Below are positions 57,205 through 64,000 of a stretch of 64,000 nucleotides of DNA, piece by piece (position 1 is the stretch's first letter; every line of letters starts with the position of its first letter). The stretch lies in NCBI GenBank assembly GCA_030653545.1, contig JAURZE010000028.1, positions 88,607 through 152,606 on the forward strand. Reading direction: 5' to 3'. Origin of the DNA: Nitrospira sp. Lineage in GTDB: Bacteria > Nitrospirota > Nitrospiria > Nitrospirales > Nitrospiraceae. The translations under genes and the position numbers were made by a program. The notes beneath the pieces are model-generated. The model made no database searches. It worked only from the letters and a program-made list of their open reading frames with translations, and had not been told where the DNA came from.

Positions 57205-57690
57205 CTACTCGCCTGCGGCCACGCCTTTCTTATACGTCGTATACACGTAGACTGGAATCCCGGCATCCTTCAGTGTGGCCTGAATTAACGGCTGCACCTC
57301 GTCCCAGGTGAGTCCTCCTACGCCGGTGGCTAAGCGCGGCAAGGCCAGGCTCGTGACTTTCTGATCCTGGATTTCTTTCTTCAGCGCATGCAGGACGTGA
57401 TTGATATTGGGCACCGTCGCTTTCCCTGGCCTGCTCTGATGGCCGTCCGGCGCTTCTTGCGTAAACAGGTTGATGATAACGGGCGATCCCGGCCCTTTCC
57501 AGCTCCACAGGCTTCCAGGCTTGGGATTGTAGGTCTGACAATAGTGGCGGAAGTCTTTGTACATGGCTGGCCATTGTTCCCGGAGGGCTAATGCGAGCCC
57601 TTGCTTAAAGTCGTCGTTGGGAGCAATGCCATGCGCGACCGCGCCAGCTTTGGAGAGGAGGATGTCACCGGTGACTTCTTTGATCATCAT
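57205..57690 (-). CDS. Macro-domain protein (ADP-ribose binding)
   Basis: 161 residues. The macro fold is visible: IKEVTGDILLSKAGAVAHGIAPNDDFKQGLALAL, SPVIINLFTQEA, and the C-terminal SLALPRLATGVGGLTWDEVQPLIQATL, which has the ADP-ribose binding loop GVGG. This branch resembles DarG/TARG1-like hydrolases that remove ADP-ribose from protein or DNA. No DarT-like toxin gene lies beside it: the neighbours are the FGE-like gene and a small membrane protein. It converges on the FGE-like gene. Confidence 0.88.
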   Translation of the reverse strand: MMIKEVTGDILLSKAGAVAHGIAPNDDFKQGLALALREQWPAMYKDFRHYCQTYNPKPGSLWSWKGPGSPVIINLFTQEAPDGHQSRPGKATVPNINHVLHALKKEIQDQKVTSLALPRLATGVGGLTWDEVQPLIQATLKDAGIPVYVYTTYKKGVAAGE

Positions 57691-57942
57691 GAGCCCTTTC
57701 TGTAGTGAAGGATGAATCCTGCAAGTGTCATAGATAACAGATAAGTCGTCGATGCGACGAGGTCAATCGCAAAGGCGTGGAAAATCTTGCACGTAGAAAT
57801 CGTCGATAGGACTACCTGTCCATTGTACAGGCTCGCGAGTGGGGTTACGCGGGCGGTACATGGCGAAACGTGTTTTCCCTTCGCGATGGCGCGGATTATG
57901 CGTACCATTATGGTGCGGGATCACGGTTATGGAGGGGGAACC

Positions 57943-58290
57943 ATGAACATCCTTATCATCGGTGCGGTGCTCGGTCTGCTGATTTGGGGTCTGGTGTGCG
58001 GGAACGGCGTGATCCGAGTCATGACTCGGATCATCACCGGTGGTCTGACGCTGCTCTCTTTGGCTGGGATGATCTTTCTCTTCGGTGTGGGGCAGAAGGC
58101 GCATTGGACCAGCGACGGACCCGGCATGTTGCTGATCATGATCGGTGTCGCGGCCTCCGGCTTCTTCGCCTTTCTCTTCGGGAGCCTGACATTCCTGCCC
58201 TCTTCACCTCAGCCCTCTCAACCGTCTGTAAATTTCAGCGAACTGATAGCGATGCTTTCGGAAAAAGGAAAAGGCCGCCCCTCAGAATAG
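57943..58290 (+). CDS. Small membrane protein, 115 aa
   Basis: The ATG at 57943 has GGAGGGGGAAC upstream. The product has three likely transmembrane helices (MNILIIGAVLGLLIWGLVCG, GGLTLLSLAGMIFLFGVG, LLIMIGVAASGFFAFLFGSLTF) and a short cytoplasmic Ser/Pro-rich tail. No family recognised. An in-frame start at 57787 would add 52 residues but lacks a ribosome site and overlaps a region without similarity. It stands alone between the macro gene (divergent) and ppk2. Confidence 0.6.
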   Translation: MNILIIGAVLGLLIWGLVCGNGVIRVMTRIITGGLTLLSLAGMIFLFGVGQKAHWTSDGPGMLLIMIGVAASGFFAFLFGSLTFLPSSPQPSQPSVNFSELIAMLSEKGKGRPSE

Positions 58291-58414
58291 AGCTCTTTCG
58301 GCCCCGGTTCTATCCCCCCGTTCCATCTTTTAAGCTGTCGGCGTATGGTAGTGGCGCGTAGCTAAGGGCGAAGCTTTAGCTATCCTCCTGGTCATGTCGT
58401 GGAAAGGGCCCAGA

Positions 58415-59233
58415 ATGAAACAGTATCAAGTGACATCTGCTGGGAAGTGTAAGCTGAAGGCCTACGATCCAGATGAGACCGGTGAGTACAAGAAAACGGA
58501 TCAGGGCAAGGACAAGGCCAAAGCCGATACGGCAAGACTTATCGCTCGGCTCGCAGGATTGCAGGAGCGTCTCTATGCCAATGCCACACGATCGGTGCTC
58601 ATCGTGTTGCAAGGCATGGACACGAGCGGCAAAGACGGGACGATTCGGAATGTGATGTCCGGCGTGAATCCCCAGGGCTGCAAGGTTGTGGCCTTTAAGG
58701 CGCCGTCCCAAGACGAACTGGCGCGCGACTTTCTCTGGCGTGTGCACAGGGAAGCGCCGCCCAAGGGACATATCGGCATCTTCAACCGATCCCATTACGA
58801 AGATGTGCTCATCACGCGGGTGCATGGATGGGTGCCTGATGCCGTCGTGAAACGGCGCTTCAATCAGATCAAGGAGTTCGAAGAGCTGCTGCACGAAAAC
58901 GGCACGGTGATCCTGAAGTTCTTTCTCCATATTTCGAAAGCCGAACAGAAGGTACGACTCGAAGCCCGCATCGCCGATCCGGAAAAGCGCTGGAAGTGGA
59001 ATTCCGGCGACTTGGAGGAACGGAAATTGTGGGGCGGATACATGCAGGCCTTCGAAGATGTGATCTCGGCGACCAGCACCAAGCATGCGCCCTGGTACAT
59101 CGTGCCGGCGAACCGAAAGTGGTACCGCAATCTGGTTGTGGCGGAGCGCATCGTTGAGGCGCTCGAAGGCTTGAAGCTCAAGACGCCACCAGGGCCCGAA
59201 GGCGTCGATTTTTCGACGCTCAATATCGTCTAA
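58415..59233 (+). CDS. ppk2: Polyphosphate kinase 2 family protein
   Basis: 272 residues from the ATG at 58415 (AAAGGG upstream); the alternative ATG at 58394 has no clear site. Walker A VLQGMDTSGKDGTIRN and Walker B FNRSHYEDVLITRVHG surround the PPK2 core, with a lid of RWKWNSGDLEERKLWGGY. PPK2 enzymes transfer phosphate from polyphosphate to nucleotides; this shape fits the one-domain ADP/AMP-using class, but subclass is not decidable by eye. A short in-frame gap follows the previous gene; likely independent. Confidence 0.9.
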   Translation: MKQYQVTSAGKCKLKAYDPDETGEYKKTDQGKDKAKADTARLIARLAGLQERLYANATRSVLIVLQGMDTSGKDGTIRNVMSGVNPQGCKVVAFKAPSQDELARDFLWRVHREAPPKGHIGIFNRSHYEDVLITRVHGWVPDAVVKRRFNQIKEFEELLHENGTVILKFFLHISKAEQKVRLEARIADPEKRWKWNSGDLEERKLWGGYMQAFEDVISATSTKHAPWYIVPANRKWYRNLVVAERIVEALEGLKLKTPPGPEGVDFSTLNIV

Positions 59234-59382
59234 TACGACAAGGAAATGAAGTAGCCTGAAGTAGATATTGGTGAGATAGAGTTATTCGAAAGGTAGGGTC
59301 TTGAATGTACGTAAATTGTTCGGTACGCTGCTTCAAACTGCGAGCTCGCTCTACCTACAATCTCTTGAGAAGGAGTCTTCAG

Positions 59383-59685
59383 ATGCGACAGGCCATTCTT
59401 GTTTCTCTCACTCTTTGTACTCTAGTTATCGGGTCCGCGTTCGTAGCGTCTGCCCAGGTGCCCTCGGCTGGTGATATGCAGCAGAAGCTTGACCAGGAGA
59501 TGGCGAATGCGAAACGCTCTGCCACCGAATCTTCGTCCAGCGCCCGGCAGGGGGCAAGTAACGTGAAGACCGAGGCTGAGCGGAAGATGGAGGAGACAGC
59601 GGCCCAACACAAGGGTCAGGCCGAGGGGAAAATGACGGAAGAAATCGAGAAGGCAAAGCGGAAAGCTCAAGGGTCAGGCTACTAA
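59383..59685 (+). CDS. Secreted Ala/Glu/Lys-rich helical protein, 100 aa
   Basis: The ATG at 59383 is preceded by GAAGGAG. A signal peptide (ILVSLTLCTLVIGSAFVASAQ) ends near residue 24. The rest is hydrophilic and likely a single amphipathic helix, with repeated KxxAxE-like spacing (MQQKLDQEMANAKRSATES, NVKTEAERKMEETAAQHKG, KMTEEIEKAKRKA), similar in style to LEA or apolipoprotein-like stress proteins. Function unknown; periplasmic location inferred. A terminator follows 27 bases after the stop. Confidence 0.7.
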   Translation: MRQAILVSLTLCTLVIGSAFVASAQVPSAGDMQQKLDQEMANAKRSATESSSSARQGASNVKTEAERKMEETAAQHKGQAEGKMTEEIEKAKRKAQGSGY

Positions 59686-59711
59686 AAGAGTCAGACGGTC
59701 ACGTCGAGGAT

Positions 59712-59743
59712 GGGGGAATAGCTGTCAGGCTGTTCCCCCTTTT
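59712..59743 (+). terminator. Rho-independent terminator
   Basis: GGGGGAA at 59712-59718 pairs with TTCCCCC at 59733-59739, with an additional GC/GC pairing inside, followed by TTTT. It ends transcription of the helical secreted-protein gene. Confidence 0.85.
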
Positions 59744-59979
59744 CATTTGCTGCGATAGAAGCGAACCTCTGACTGGGGCGACATATTGCGAAGCGTCTCC
59801 GGGCACAGGTTATGCTTTGTTGTCTCGAGTAAACATTCGTGCTTTCCCCATTGACATGGTTTTCTAATGGGCGTAGATCGGAATTGCGGCCTGTGATTTT
59901 CGGAAGTGCGGGAGATCGGGCAGACCGCGCGGCTGCTATCCAGGTTTCTCGCTGACTTTATCAGAGAGGAGGGGTGGAT

Positions 59980-60051
59980 ATGAGCGATGCAACGCCACCT
60001 GGTCCGTCAGGCCCGCCGATGCGAAGGCGGGTTTCTCGTCGGTCGTTCTAG
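59980..60051 (+). pseudogene. Truncated twin-arginine leader-like reading frame (23 aa)
   Basis: The ATG at 59980 follows GAGAGGAGGGG at good distance. The encoded peptide is Pro-rich and then basic, ending in MRRRVSRRSF before a TAG. SRRSF is the start of a twin-arginine export signal, as at the N-terminus of Rieske proteins and other Tat substrates, but no hydrophobic region follows the stop in any frame. It could be the 5' relic of a lost gene or a short leader peptide. Confidence 0.35.
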
Positions 60052-60257
60052 TCGATTCTCTCCAGGCCGTGCCGTAGAGGCACGAATGACCAATCGGGTG
60101 TCGGCCTGATCAGGCTAGAGAGTCTGTGCTAGAGCGGGGAATAACAGTACCTGGGATTGACGAGGTCTCCCCCGACTAGAAACTCAACGCATGTCTCATC
60201 GTACGGGTCTTTCGGGCCGTGACATAAGAAAGATTACTTGGCGTCCTAAGCGCCGCT

Positions 60258-60295
60258 CACGGGCGACCTCCCACCATAGTGCAAGGTCGCCCGTG
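60258..60295 (+). terminator. Perfect 12-bp stem-loop
   Basis: CACGGGCGACCT (60258-60269) and AGGTCGCCCGTG (60284-60295) are perfectly complementary around a 14-base loop, followed by CTGTTTCTC. It may be a bidirectional terminator facing the APC permease gene or the 3' hairpin of an unrecognised RNA. Confidence 0.5.
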
Positions 60296-60433
60296 CTGTT
60301 TCTCATCTCGTGAAAATATCCTCCAACGTCGTTGTCGCATCGCTCAATGCTTCGCCGTACACCAAGAGCACAGCTCAGTATTTCGTTCGCTGCCGCCTAG
60401 TTGAAGAATATTTTGACGAGCGAGTCAGGGTGA

Positions 60434-61798
60434 TTACCCCTGAAGATTCTGAGGTCTACGCCAGACGTAGTAGAGCGGGATGCCGCTCAGGACGGTGGCC
60501 GCGCCGTACAGCGATTCTGTCGGTCGTTCGAGCACACTGGAGATAACCAGGGCGGCAGCTCCGCAGACGAGGGTGATCGGTAAGATCGGATACAGAGGCG
60601 CTCGAAAATGTTGTGGATGGATGGAACGTGTCTGACGAAGGCGGAAGATCGTAGAGAGAGTCAGGGCCATGAAGAGCGAGAGGACCAAGCCGCTATAGAC
60701 AAGTAGTTGTTCGAACGTACCACTGATGATCAGCAGTGAGGCCCAGAGGCTTTGGAAGACGATTGCGCGGGCCGGCACATTGGTTCGAGGGTGCACCTGG
60801 GCGAGCCAGGGGCTGATCATGCCGTCGCGCGCCATGGCCCAATAGACACGGGGTCCGGCCCAGGTCATGGCGCTGACTGCTCCTGCGATGGAAAGACAGA
60901 GAATGGCGGCAACCAGCTGCCCGCTTTGCCGCCCCCACAAAGCCGCGGCGACTTTCTCCGCCACCGGCACAATGGGTTCCTGTGCCAGTTCTGTGATGGA
61001 CAAGGCTGAGAGGTAGACGACATTCAGCAAGAGATAGATGACGGCGACGAACGCTGTTCCTCCGATCATGATTCTGGGCAGGGTCTTCTGGGGATTTACG
61101 ATATCCGTGGCAATGTAGCCGGCGACGTTCCAGCCGAGGTAGCAGTAGGTCACGATGACGAGGGCGATGGCGGCGGTTCCAATCGTGGGGGCTTGCGCGA
61201 TGGGTGGGGTGAGGAAAGGACGCCCCTGCCCGATCACGGCCGACAGTCCGCCGAGAATCAGTCCTCCGATGGCCACGACTTTAGTGGTGGTGAGTATCAG
61301 CTGCAGGCGGCCGCCCGTTTGGACGCCTCGACAATGGATGAAGGTCGCGCTCCAAAGAAGCATAAGCGAGAGGCCTTTCGCGATCCACCCTGATTCATCC
61401 GGTATCAGAACGACGCGCAGCGCATAAGACGAGAAGCTGATGGCCGAGGCTGCCACGGCGGCGCCGAATCCGATGGTGAACGATGTCCAGCCGCTGAGGA
61501 AGGCCAAGAGCGGTCCGTAGGCTTCTTTCAGGTAGACATAGTCCCCGCCAGCGTGCGGCAGTCGTGAGCCCAGCTCGCCATAGATCATCGCGCCGCCGAT
61601 AGCGAAGAGCGCTCCCATGAACCACAAGAGGAGAATCAACAGCGGATCGCCGAGATCCCGGGCCATAATGCCGGTCGTCGTGAAGATACCGCCTCCGATG
61701 ATATTGCTGACGAGGACACAGGAGGCGGTGAACCAGCCGACGCGCAGAGGCGTGGACTGATCCGGTTGCGACGAGGTAGATGGCATAGTTGCCGGCAT
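60434..61798 (-). CDS. APC superfamily amino acid permease
   Basis: 454 residues from the ATG at 61798; an ATG upstream at 61876 and one at 61786 are alternatives. About 12 transmembrane helices. The substrate-binding first helix has FTASCVLVSNIIGGGIFTTTGIMARDLGDP, with the GGGIF unwound segment of the amino acid-polyamine-organocation superfamily. SRLPHAGGDYVYLKEAYGPLLAFLSGW is the conserved helix 3 start. It imports or exchanges amino acids; specificity not assignable. It is divergent from the pterin dehydratase gene. Confidence 0.9.
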   Translation of the reverse strand: MPATMPSTSSQPDQSTPLRVGWFTASCVLVSNIIGGGIFTTTGIMARDLGDPLLILLLWFMGALFAIGGAMIYGELGSRLPHAGGDYVYLKEAYGPLLAFLSGWTSFTIGFGAAVAASAISFSSYALRVVLIPDESGWIAKGLSLMLLWSATFIHCRGVQTGGRLQLILTTTKVVAIGGLILGGLSAVIGQGRPFLTPPIAQAPTIGTAAIALVIVTYCYLGWNVAGYIATDIVNPQKTLPRIMIGGTAFVAVIYLLLNVVYLSALSITELAQEPIVPVAEKVAAALWGRQSGQLVAAILCLSIAGAVSAMTWAGPRVYWAMARDGMISPWLAQVHPRTNVPARAIVFQSLWASLLIISGTFEQLLVYSGLVLSLFMALTLSTIFRLRQTRSIHPQHFRAPLYPILPITLVCGAAALVISSVLERPTESLYGAATVLSGIPLYYVWRRPQNLQG

Positions 61799-61961
61799 GA
61801 TGCGCGGAAATGGTTTGTGAGGCAAGGTGAAGTTAGTCAACTGCCTGGTGTTTTGTGCTGTGCAGGCCTCTTCCATTTGTGTCCGATCTAACGCTGCCCC
61901 CGCCTTGTTTCTCCGCTCATGGCCCCTTTACAATACTTCTCTCTCACCAAAGGAGGCCGAC

Positions 61962-62312
61962 ATGGGTCTTGCCGACAATAAGTGCATTCCCTGTCGGGGC
62001 GGTGTGCCGCCGGTTCCCGCTGATCGTGCGCAGGCTCTGCTGGAAGAATTGGGACGAGGTTGGACGCTGAACGGATCGGGGCATCTTGAACGGCTCTATA
62101 CGTTCAAGGATTTTGCTCAGGCTTTGGCCTTTGTGAATAAAGTGAGCGCGATCGCCGAGGCCGAAGGCCATCATCCTGACCTCTACCTGGCTTGGGGGAA
62201 GTGCAAGGTGGAGATCTGGACGCACAAGATCAACGGTTTGACGGAGAGCGATTTCTATCTCGCGGCAAAAGCCGACCGGGAGTTCGAGCCATTCCGAGCT
62301 GCAGCATCCTAA
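61962..62312 (+). CDS. phhB: 4a-hydroxytetrahydrobiopterin dehydratase (PCD)
   Basis: 116 residues from the ATG at 61962, which has AAAGGAGG upstream. The protein opens CIPCRGGVPPVPADRAQALL and contains the pterin site AEGHHPDLYLAWGKCKVEIWTHKINGLTESDFYLAAKAD, with the two adjacent His and the following Asp typical of PCD. It dehydrates the carbinolamine formed in aromatic amino-acid hydroxylation; no hydroxylase lies here, so its role may be in pterin or molybdopterin metabolism. The radical SAM gene starts 40 bases after its stop. Confidence 0.93.
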   Translation: MGLADNKCIPCRGGVPPVPADRAQALLEELGRGWTLNGSGHLERLYTFKDFAQALAFVNKVSAIAEAEGHHPDLYLAWGKCKVEIWTHKINGLTESDFYLAAKADREFEPFRAAAS

Positions 62313-62351
62313 TTTTAGCAATCTTGCCATGCTGAACGTACGAGGCAACAG

Positions 62352-64000
62352 ATGAGCGATCAGGCGCAGGTGGCGCTCGTCAATATGCCGTTCAGTTATT
62401 CGAAGTACCCGTCGATCCAACTGGGCACCCTCTCGGCGCTACTCAAGTCGAAGGGGGTCCCGGTCGACTGCCACCATTTGAATGTTCGTTTCGCCCACAA
62501 GATCGGTGTCCCTCTCTATGAAATGATCTGCGAAAAGCGGGCGCTCTTCGGCGAGTGGCTCTTTTCCTATCTCCTGTTTCGTGACAACCCCAAGCGCGCG
62601 GAATATCCGCGGGTCTTTAAGCCGGTCTTCGAGCAAGTGGCTCAGGAGAGCGGGCAGCCGATCTCATTTTTTGAAGACATGGCGATGAGGACGGCGCCGC
62701 AGTTTCTCACCTGGGCGATGACGGCGATCGATTGGGGGCAGTACAAGCTCGTCGGCTTTACCTCGACATTCGATCAGAATGTCGCGAGCCTGACCTTGGC
62801 AAAGATGATCAAAGATCTGTATCCGGAGGTGAAGATCGTCTTCGGCGGGGCGAACTATGACGGCGAGATGGGGATGGAATACTTCCGGGCGTTCCCCTTT
62901 ATCGACTATGTCGTGGTGGGTGAAGGAGAGGAGGTGGTGCCTTCCCTCGTGCGCCATGTCCTAGAGGGGACGTCTGACGCGGTTCCGAATGGAGTGATCT
63001 TCCGAGAGCAGGATCAGATTCGGTTTACGCCGAATCCGGCGCTGTTTGCCGATTTCGCGAAGACCGGGCCTCCGGACTACGATGACTATTACCATCTGCT
63101 GGCCGAGCTCGGTGATGCGGCGCAGGGCCTGGACCGCATTCTCCTCTACGAAGGCTCGCGCGGTTGTTGGTGGGGGGAGAAGCACCATTGCACGTTCTGC
63201 GGCCTCAATGCTCAGAGTATGAAGTTCCGGGCGAAAGCGGCGGATCAGGCGGCGCGCGAGATGACGGCGCTCTCCAGCCGGTACGACACGACTCGGTTCA
63301 GGCTGGTTGATAACATCATCGACATGAAGTATGTCGAGAATCTGTTCGGGGAGTTTGCCGCGGCGCATTGCGATCTCGATGTGTTCATCGAAACTAAGAG
63401 TAATCTTCAGAAGAGTCAGATCCGCACGCTCGCGGTCGGGGGCGTGAAGTGCATGCAGCCGGGGCTGGAGAGTCTCAGTCTGTCGCAGCTCAAGGCGATG
63501 GACAAGGGCGTGACGCCCATGCAGAACATCCTGTGCCTGAAGTGGAGTAGCTACTACCGTGTTGCGGTGTCCTGGAATATTCTGCTCGGATTTCCAGGCG
63601 AGACGAACGAGGATTATCGGCGACAGATTGATCTGCTTCCCTCGCTCTTCCATTTGCAGGCGCCGGAGGCGACTGGGAAGTTCTGGCTGCAGCGGTTCAG
63701 CCCCTACTTTACGCGTCCGCATGATTATGGTGTGCGGATTACGGGGCCGGGGATGGCCTATGAGTATGTGTATGATGCGGCGCGCCTTGATTTGCTGAAG
63801 ATCGCCTATGATTTCGAGTATGAGCTGGATCACTGGCCGGTGGATCCGCATCTCTATCAGGAACTGGTCGGTCTCGTGGAGGAATGGCAGCGGCGGGCGC
63901 GCGGCAGCGACCGGCCGTTTTTGTATTATTCCAAATCGATGGATTATGTGACGGTCTACGACGGGCGGGATCCTCAGGTGCCGACGAGGCAGCGGTTTGA
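62352..64000 (+). CDS. Cobalamin-binding radical SAM protein, RiPP-maturation type (C-terminus beyond window)
   Basis: Open from the ATG at 62352 to the window end (549 codons). The first 200 residues are a B12-binding-like domain (MPFSYSKYPSIQLGTLSALLK, FTSTFDQNVASLTLAKMIK, IVFGGANYDGEMG, YVVVGEGEEV). The radical SAM cluster is Cys272-x7-Cys280-x2-Cys283 within EGSRGCWWGEKHHCTFCGLN, an unusual spacing shared with the RiPP maturation radical SAM protein 1 group (C-methyltransferases of ribosomal peptides). Downstream GVKCMQPGLESLS and SWNILLGFPGETNEDY fit the TIM barrel. No precursor peptide gene is visible upstream; partners, if any, would be past the window. Confidence 0.82.
   Translation, partial: MSDQAQVALVNMPFSYSKYPSIQLGTLSALLKSKGVPVDCHHLNVRFAHKIGVPLYEMICEKRALFGEWLFSYLLFRDNPKRAEYPRVFKPVFEQVAQESGQPISFFEDMAMRTAPQFLTWAMTAIDWGQYKLVGFTSTFDQNVASLTLAKMIKDLYPEVKIVFGGANYDGEMGMEYFRAFPFIDYVVVGEGEEVVPSLVRHVLEGTSDAVPNGVIFREQDQIRFTPNPALFADFAKTGPPDYDDYYHLLAELGDAAQGLDRILLYEGSRGCWWGEKHHCTFCGLNAQSMKFRAKAADQAAREMTALSSRYDTTRFRLVDNIIDMKYVENLFGEFAAAHCDLDVFIETKSNLQKSQIRTLAVGGVKCMQPGLESLSLSQLKAMDKGVTPMQNILCLKWSSYYRVAVSWNILLGFPGETNEDYRRQIDLLPSLFHLQAPEATGKFWLQRFSPYFTRPHDYGVRITGPGMAYEYVYDAARLDLLKIAYDFEYELDHWPVDPHLYQELVGLVEEWQRRARGSDRPFLYYSKSMDYVTVYDGRDPQVPTRQRF

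Larger units (their letters stand above)
59745..60433. other. Long intergenic region with a truncated Tat-signal frame
   Basis: About 690 bases between the terminator and the APC permease gene, the largest gap in the window. I find no full-length gene. It contains a 23-codon frame with a good ribosome site (59980-60051, listed separately) and several short inverted repeats, among them a 12-bp stem at 60258-60295. A non-coding RNA is possible but I cannot match any known family. Confidence 0.4.

Noticed and set aside
57205-57690. DarTG-type toxin-antitoxin system around the macro-domain gene
   Set aside because: The neighbouring genes are an FGE-like protein and a membrane protein; no DarT-like ADP-ribosyltransferase is adjacent.
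60310-60546. 78-codon plus-strand frame near the APC permease
   Set aside because: The second half is antisense to the permease; the first half has no similarity and no ribosome site.

Overview
The window is GC-rich bacterial DNA that contains the chromosomal replication origin region (dnaA, dnaN, gyrB, gyrA at 26.5-34.1 kb, with a DnaA-box cluster just upstream). Lipoprotein signals, an RND efflux system with an outer-membrane factor and a lipid A type acyltransferase indicate a Gram-negative cell envelope. A DAB-type inorganic carbon uptake locus points to an autotroph. Taken together I favour a Nitrospira-like member of Nitrospirota. This is an inference from gene content; no 16S rRNA or nitrification gene is present to prove it.

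Layout. 0-9.9 kb: mostly minus-strand genes (NAD-dependent epimerase fragment, patatin lipoprotein, EttA, two alpha/beta hydrolases, PQQ-type sugar dehydrogenase lipoprotein, SelO with a DUF2294 protein). 10.2-19.1 kb: a plus-strand inorganic-carbon uptake locus with two tandem DabB-like proteins, a NuoM-like subunit, a long DabA, a PII-like protein and an 89-aa protein. 19.1-21.1 kb: a small accessory patch (lipoprotein, esterase remnant, AT-richer Mrr endonuclease) lying between two copies of a dispersed repeat in opposite orientation. 21.1-23.7 kb: TPR protein and an unusual double-length ThyX-like protein. 23.8-26.1 kb: hisS and three small DsrE/F/H-like genes. 26.1-34.1 kb: oriC, dnaA-dnaN-gyrB-gyrA, without recF between dnaN and gyrB. 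34.1-35.7 kb: a membrane-anchored hypothetical protein, a DciA-like protein and SmpB.

35.9-41.2 kb is a tightly packed run of small redox and detoxification genes (DoxX, NmrA, pirin, DsbA-like, two VOC proteins, a Rieske-FMN reductase fusion, CDGSH protein). 41.2-48.0 kb holds an LpxL-type acyltransferase and a complete tripartite RND efflux operon, followed by nitroreductase, SDR, NmrA and RidA genes to 50.8 kb. 51.0-54.2 kb has an AlkA-type glycosylase, a BT1-like transporter and a methyltransferase; tmRNA (ssrA) is at 54.37-54.72 kb. 55.1-62.3 kb mixes a nitrobindin-like protein, a secreted formylglycine-generating-enzyme-like protein, a macro-domain protein, PPK2, an APC permease and pterin carbinolamine dehydratase. 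The window ends inside a cobalamin-binding radical SAM protein of the RiPP-maturation type.

The observation I consider most likely to be new is a family of five intergenic repeats (19.1, 21.1, 29.0, 50.9 and 53.4 kb). Their terminal inverted arms and central hairpin differ between copies by paired changes, indicating selection on a folded structure. Other notable points are the expanded DAB locus with duplicated DabB and a strong hairpin in its leader, the double ThyX-like protein lacking the canonical serine motif, the Rieske-flavin fusion, and an origin region with a triplet-repeat tract.
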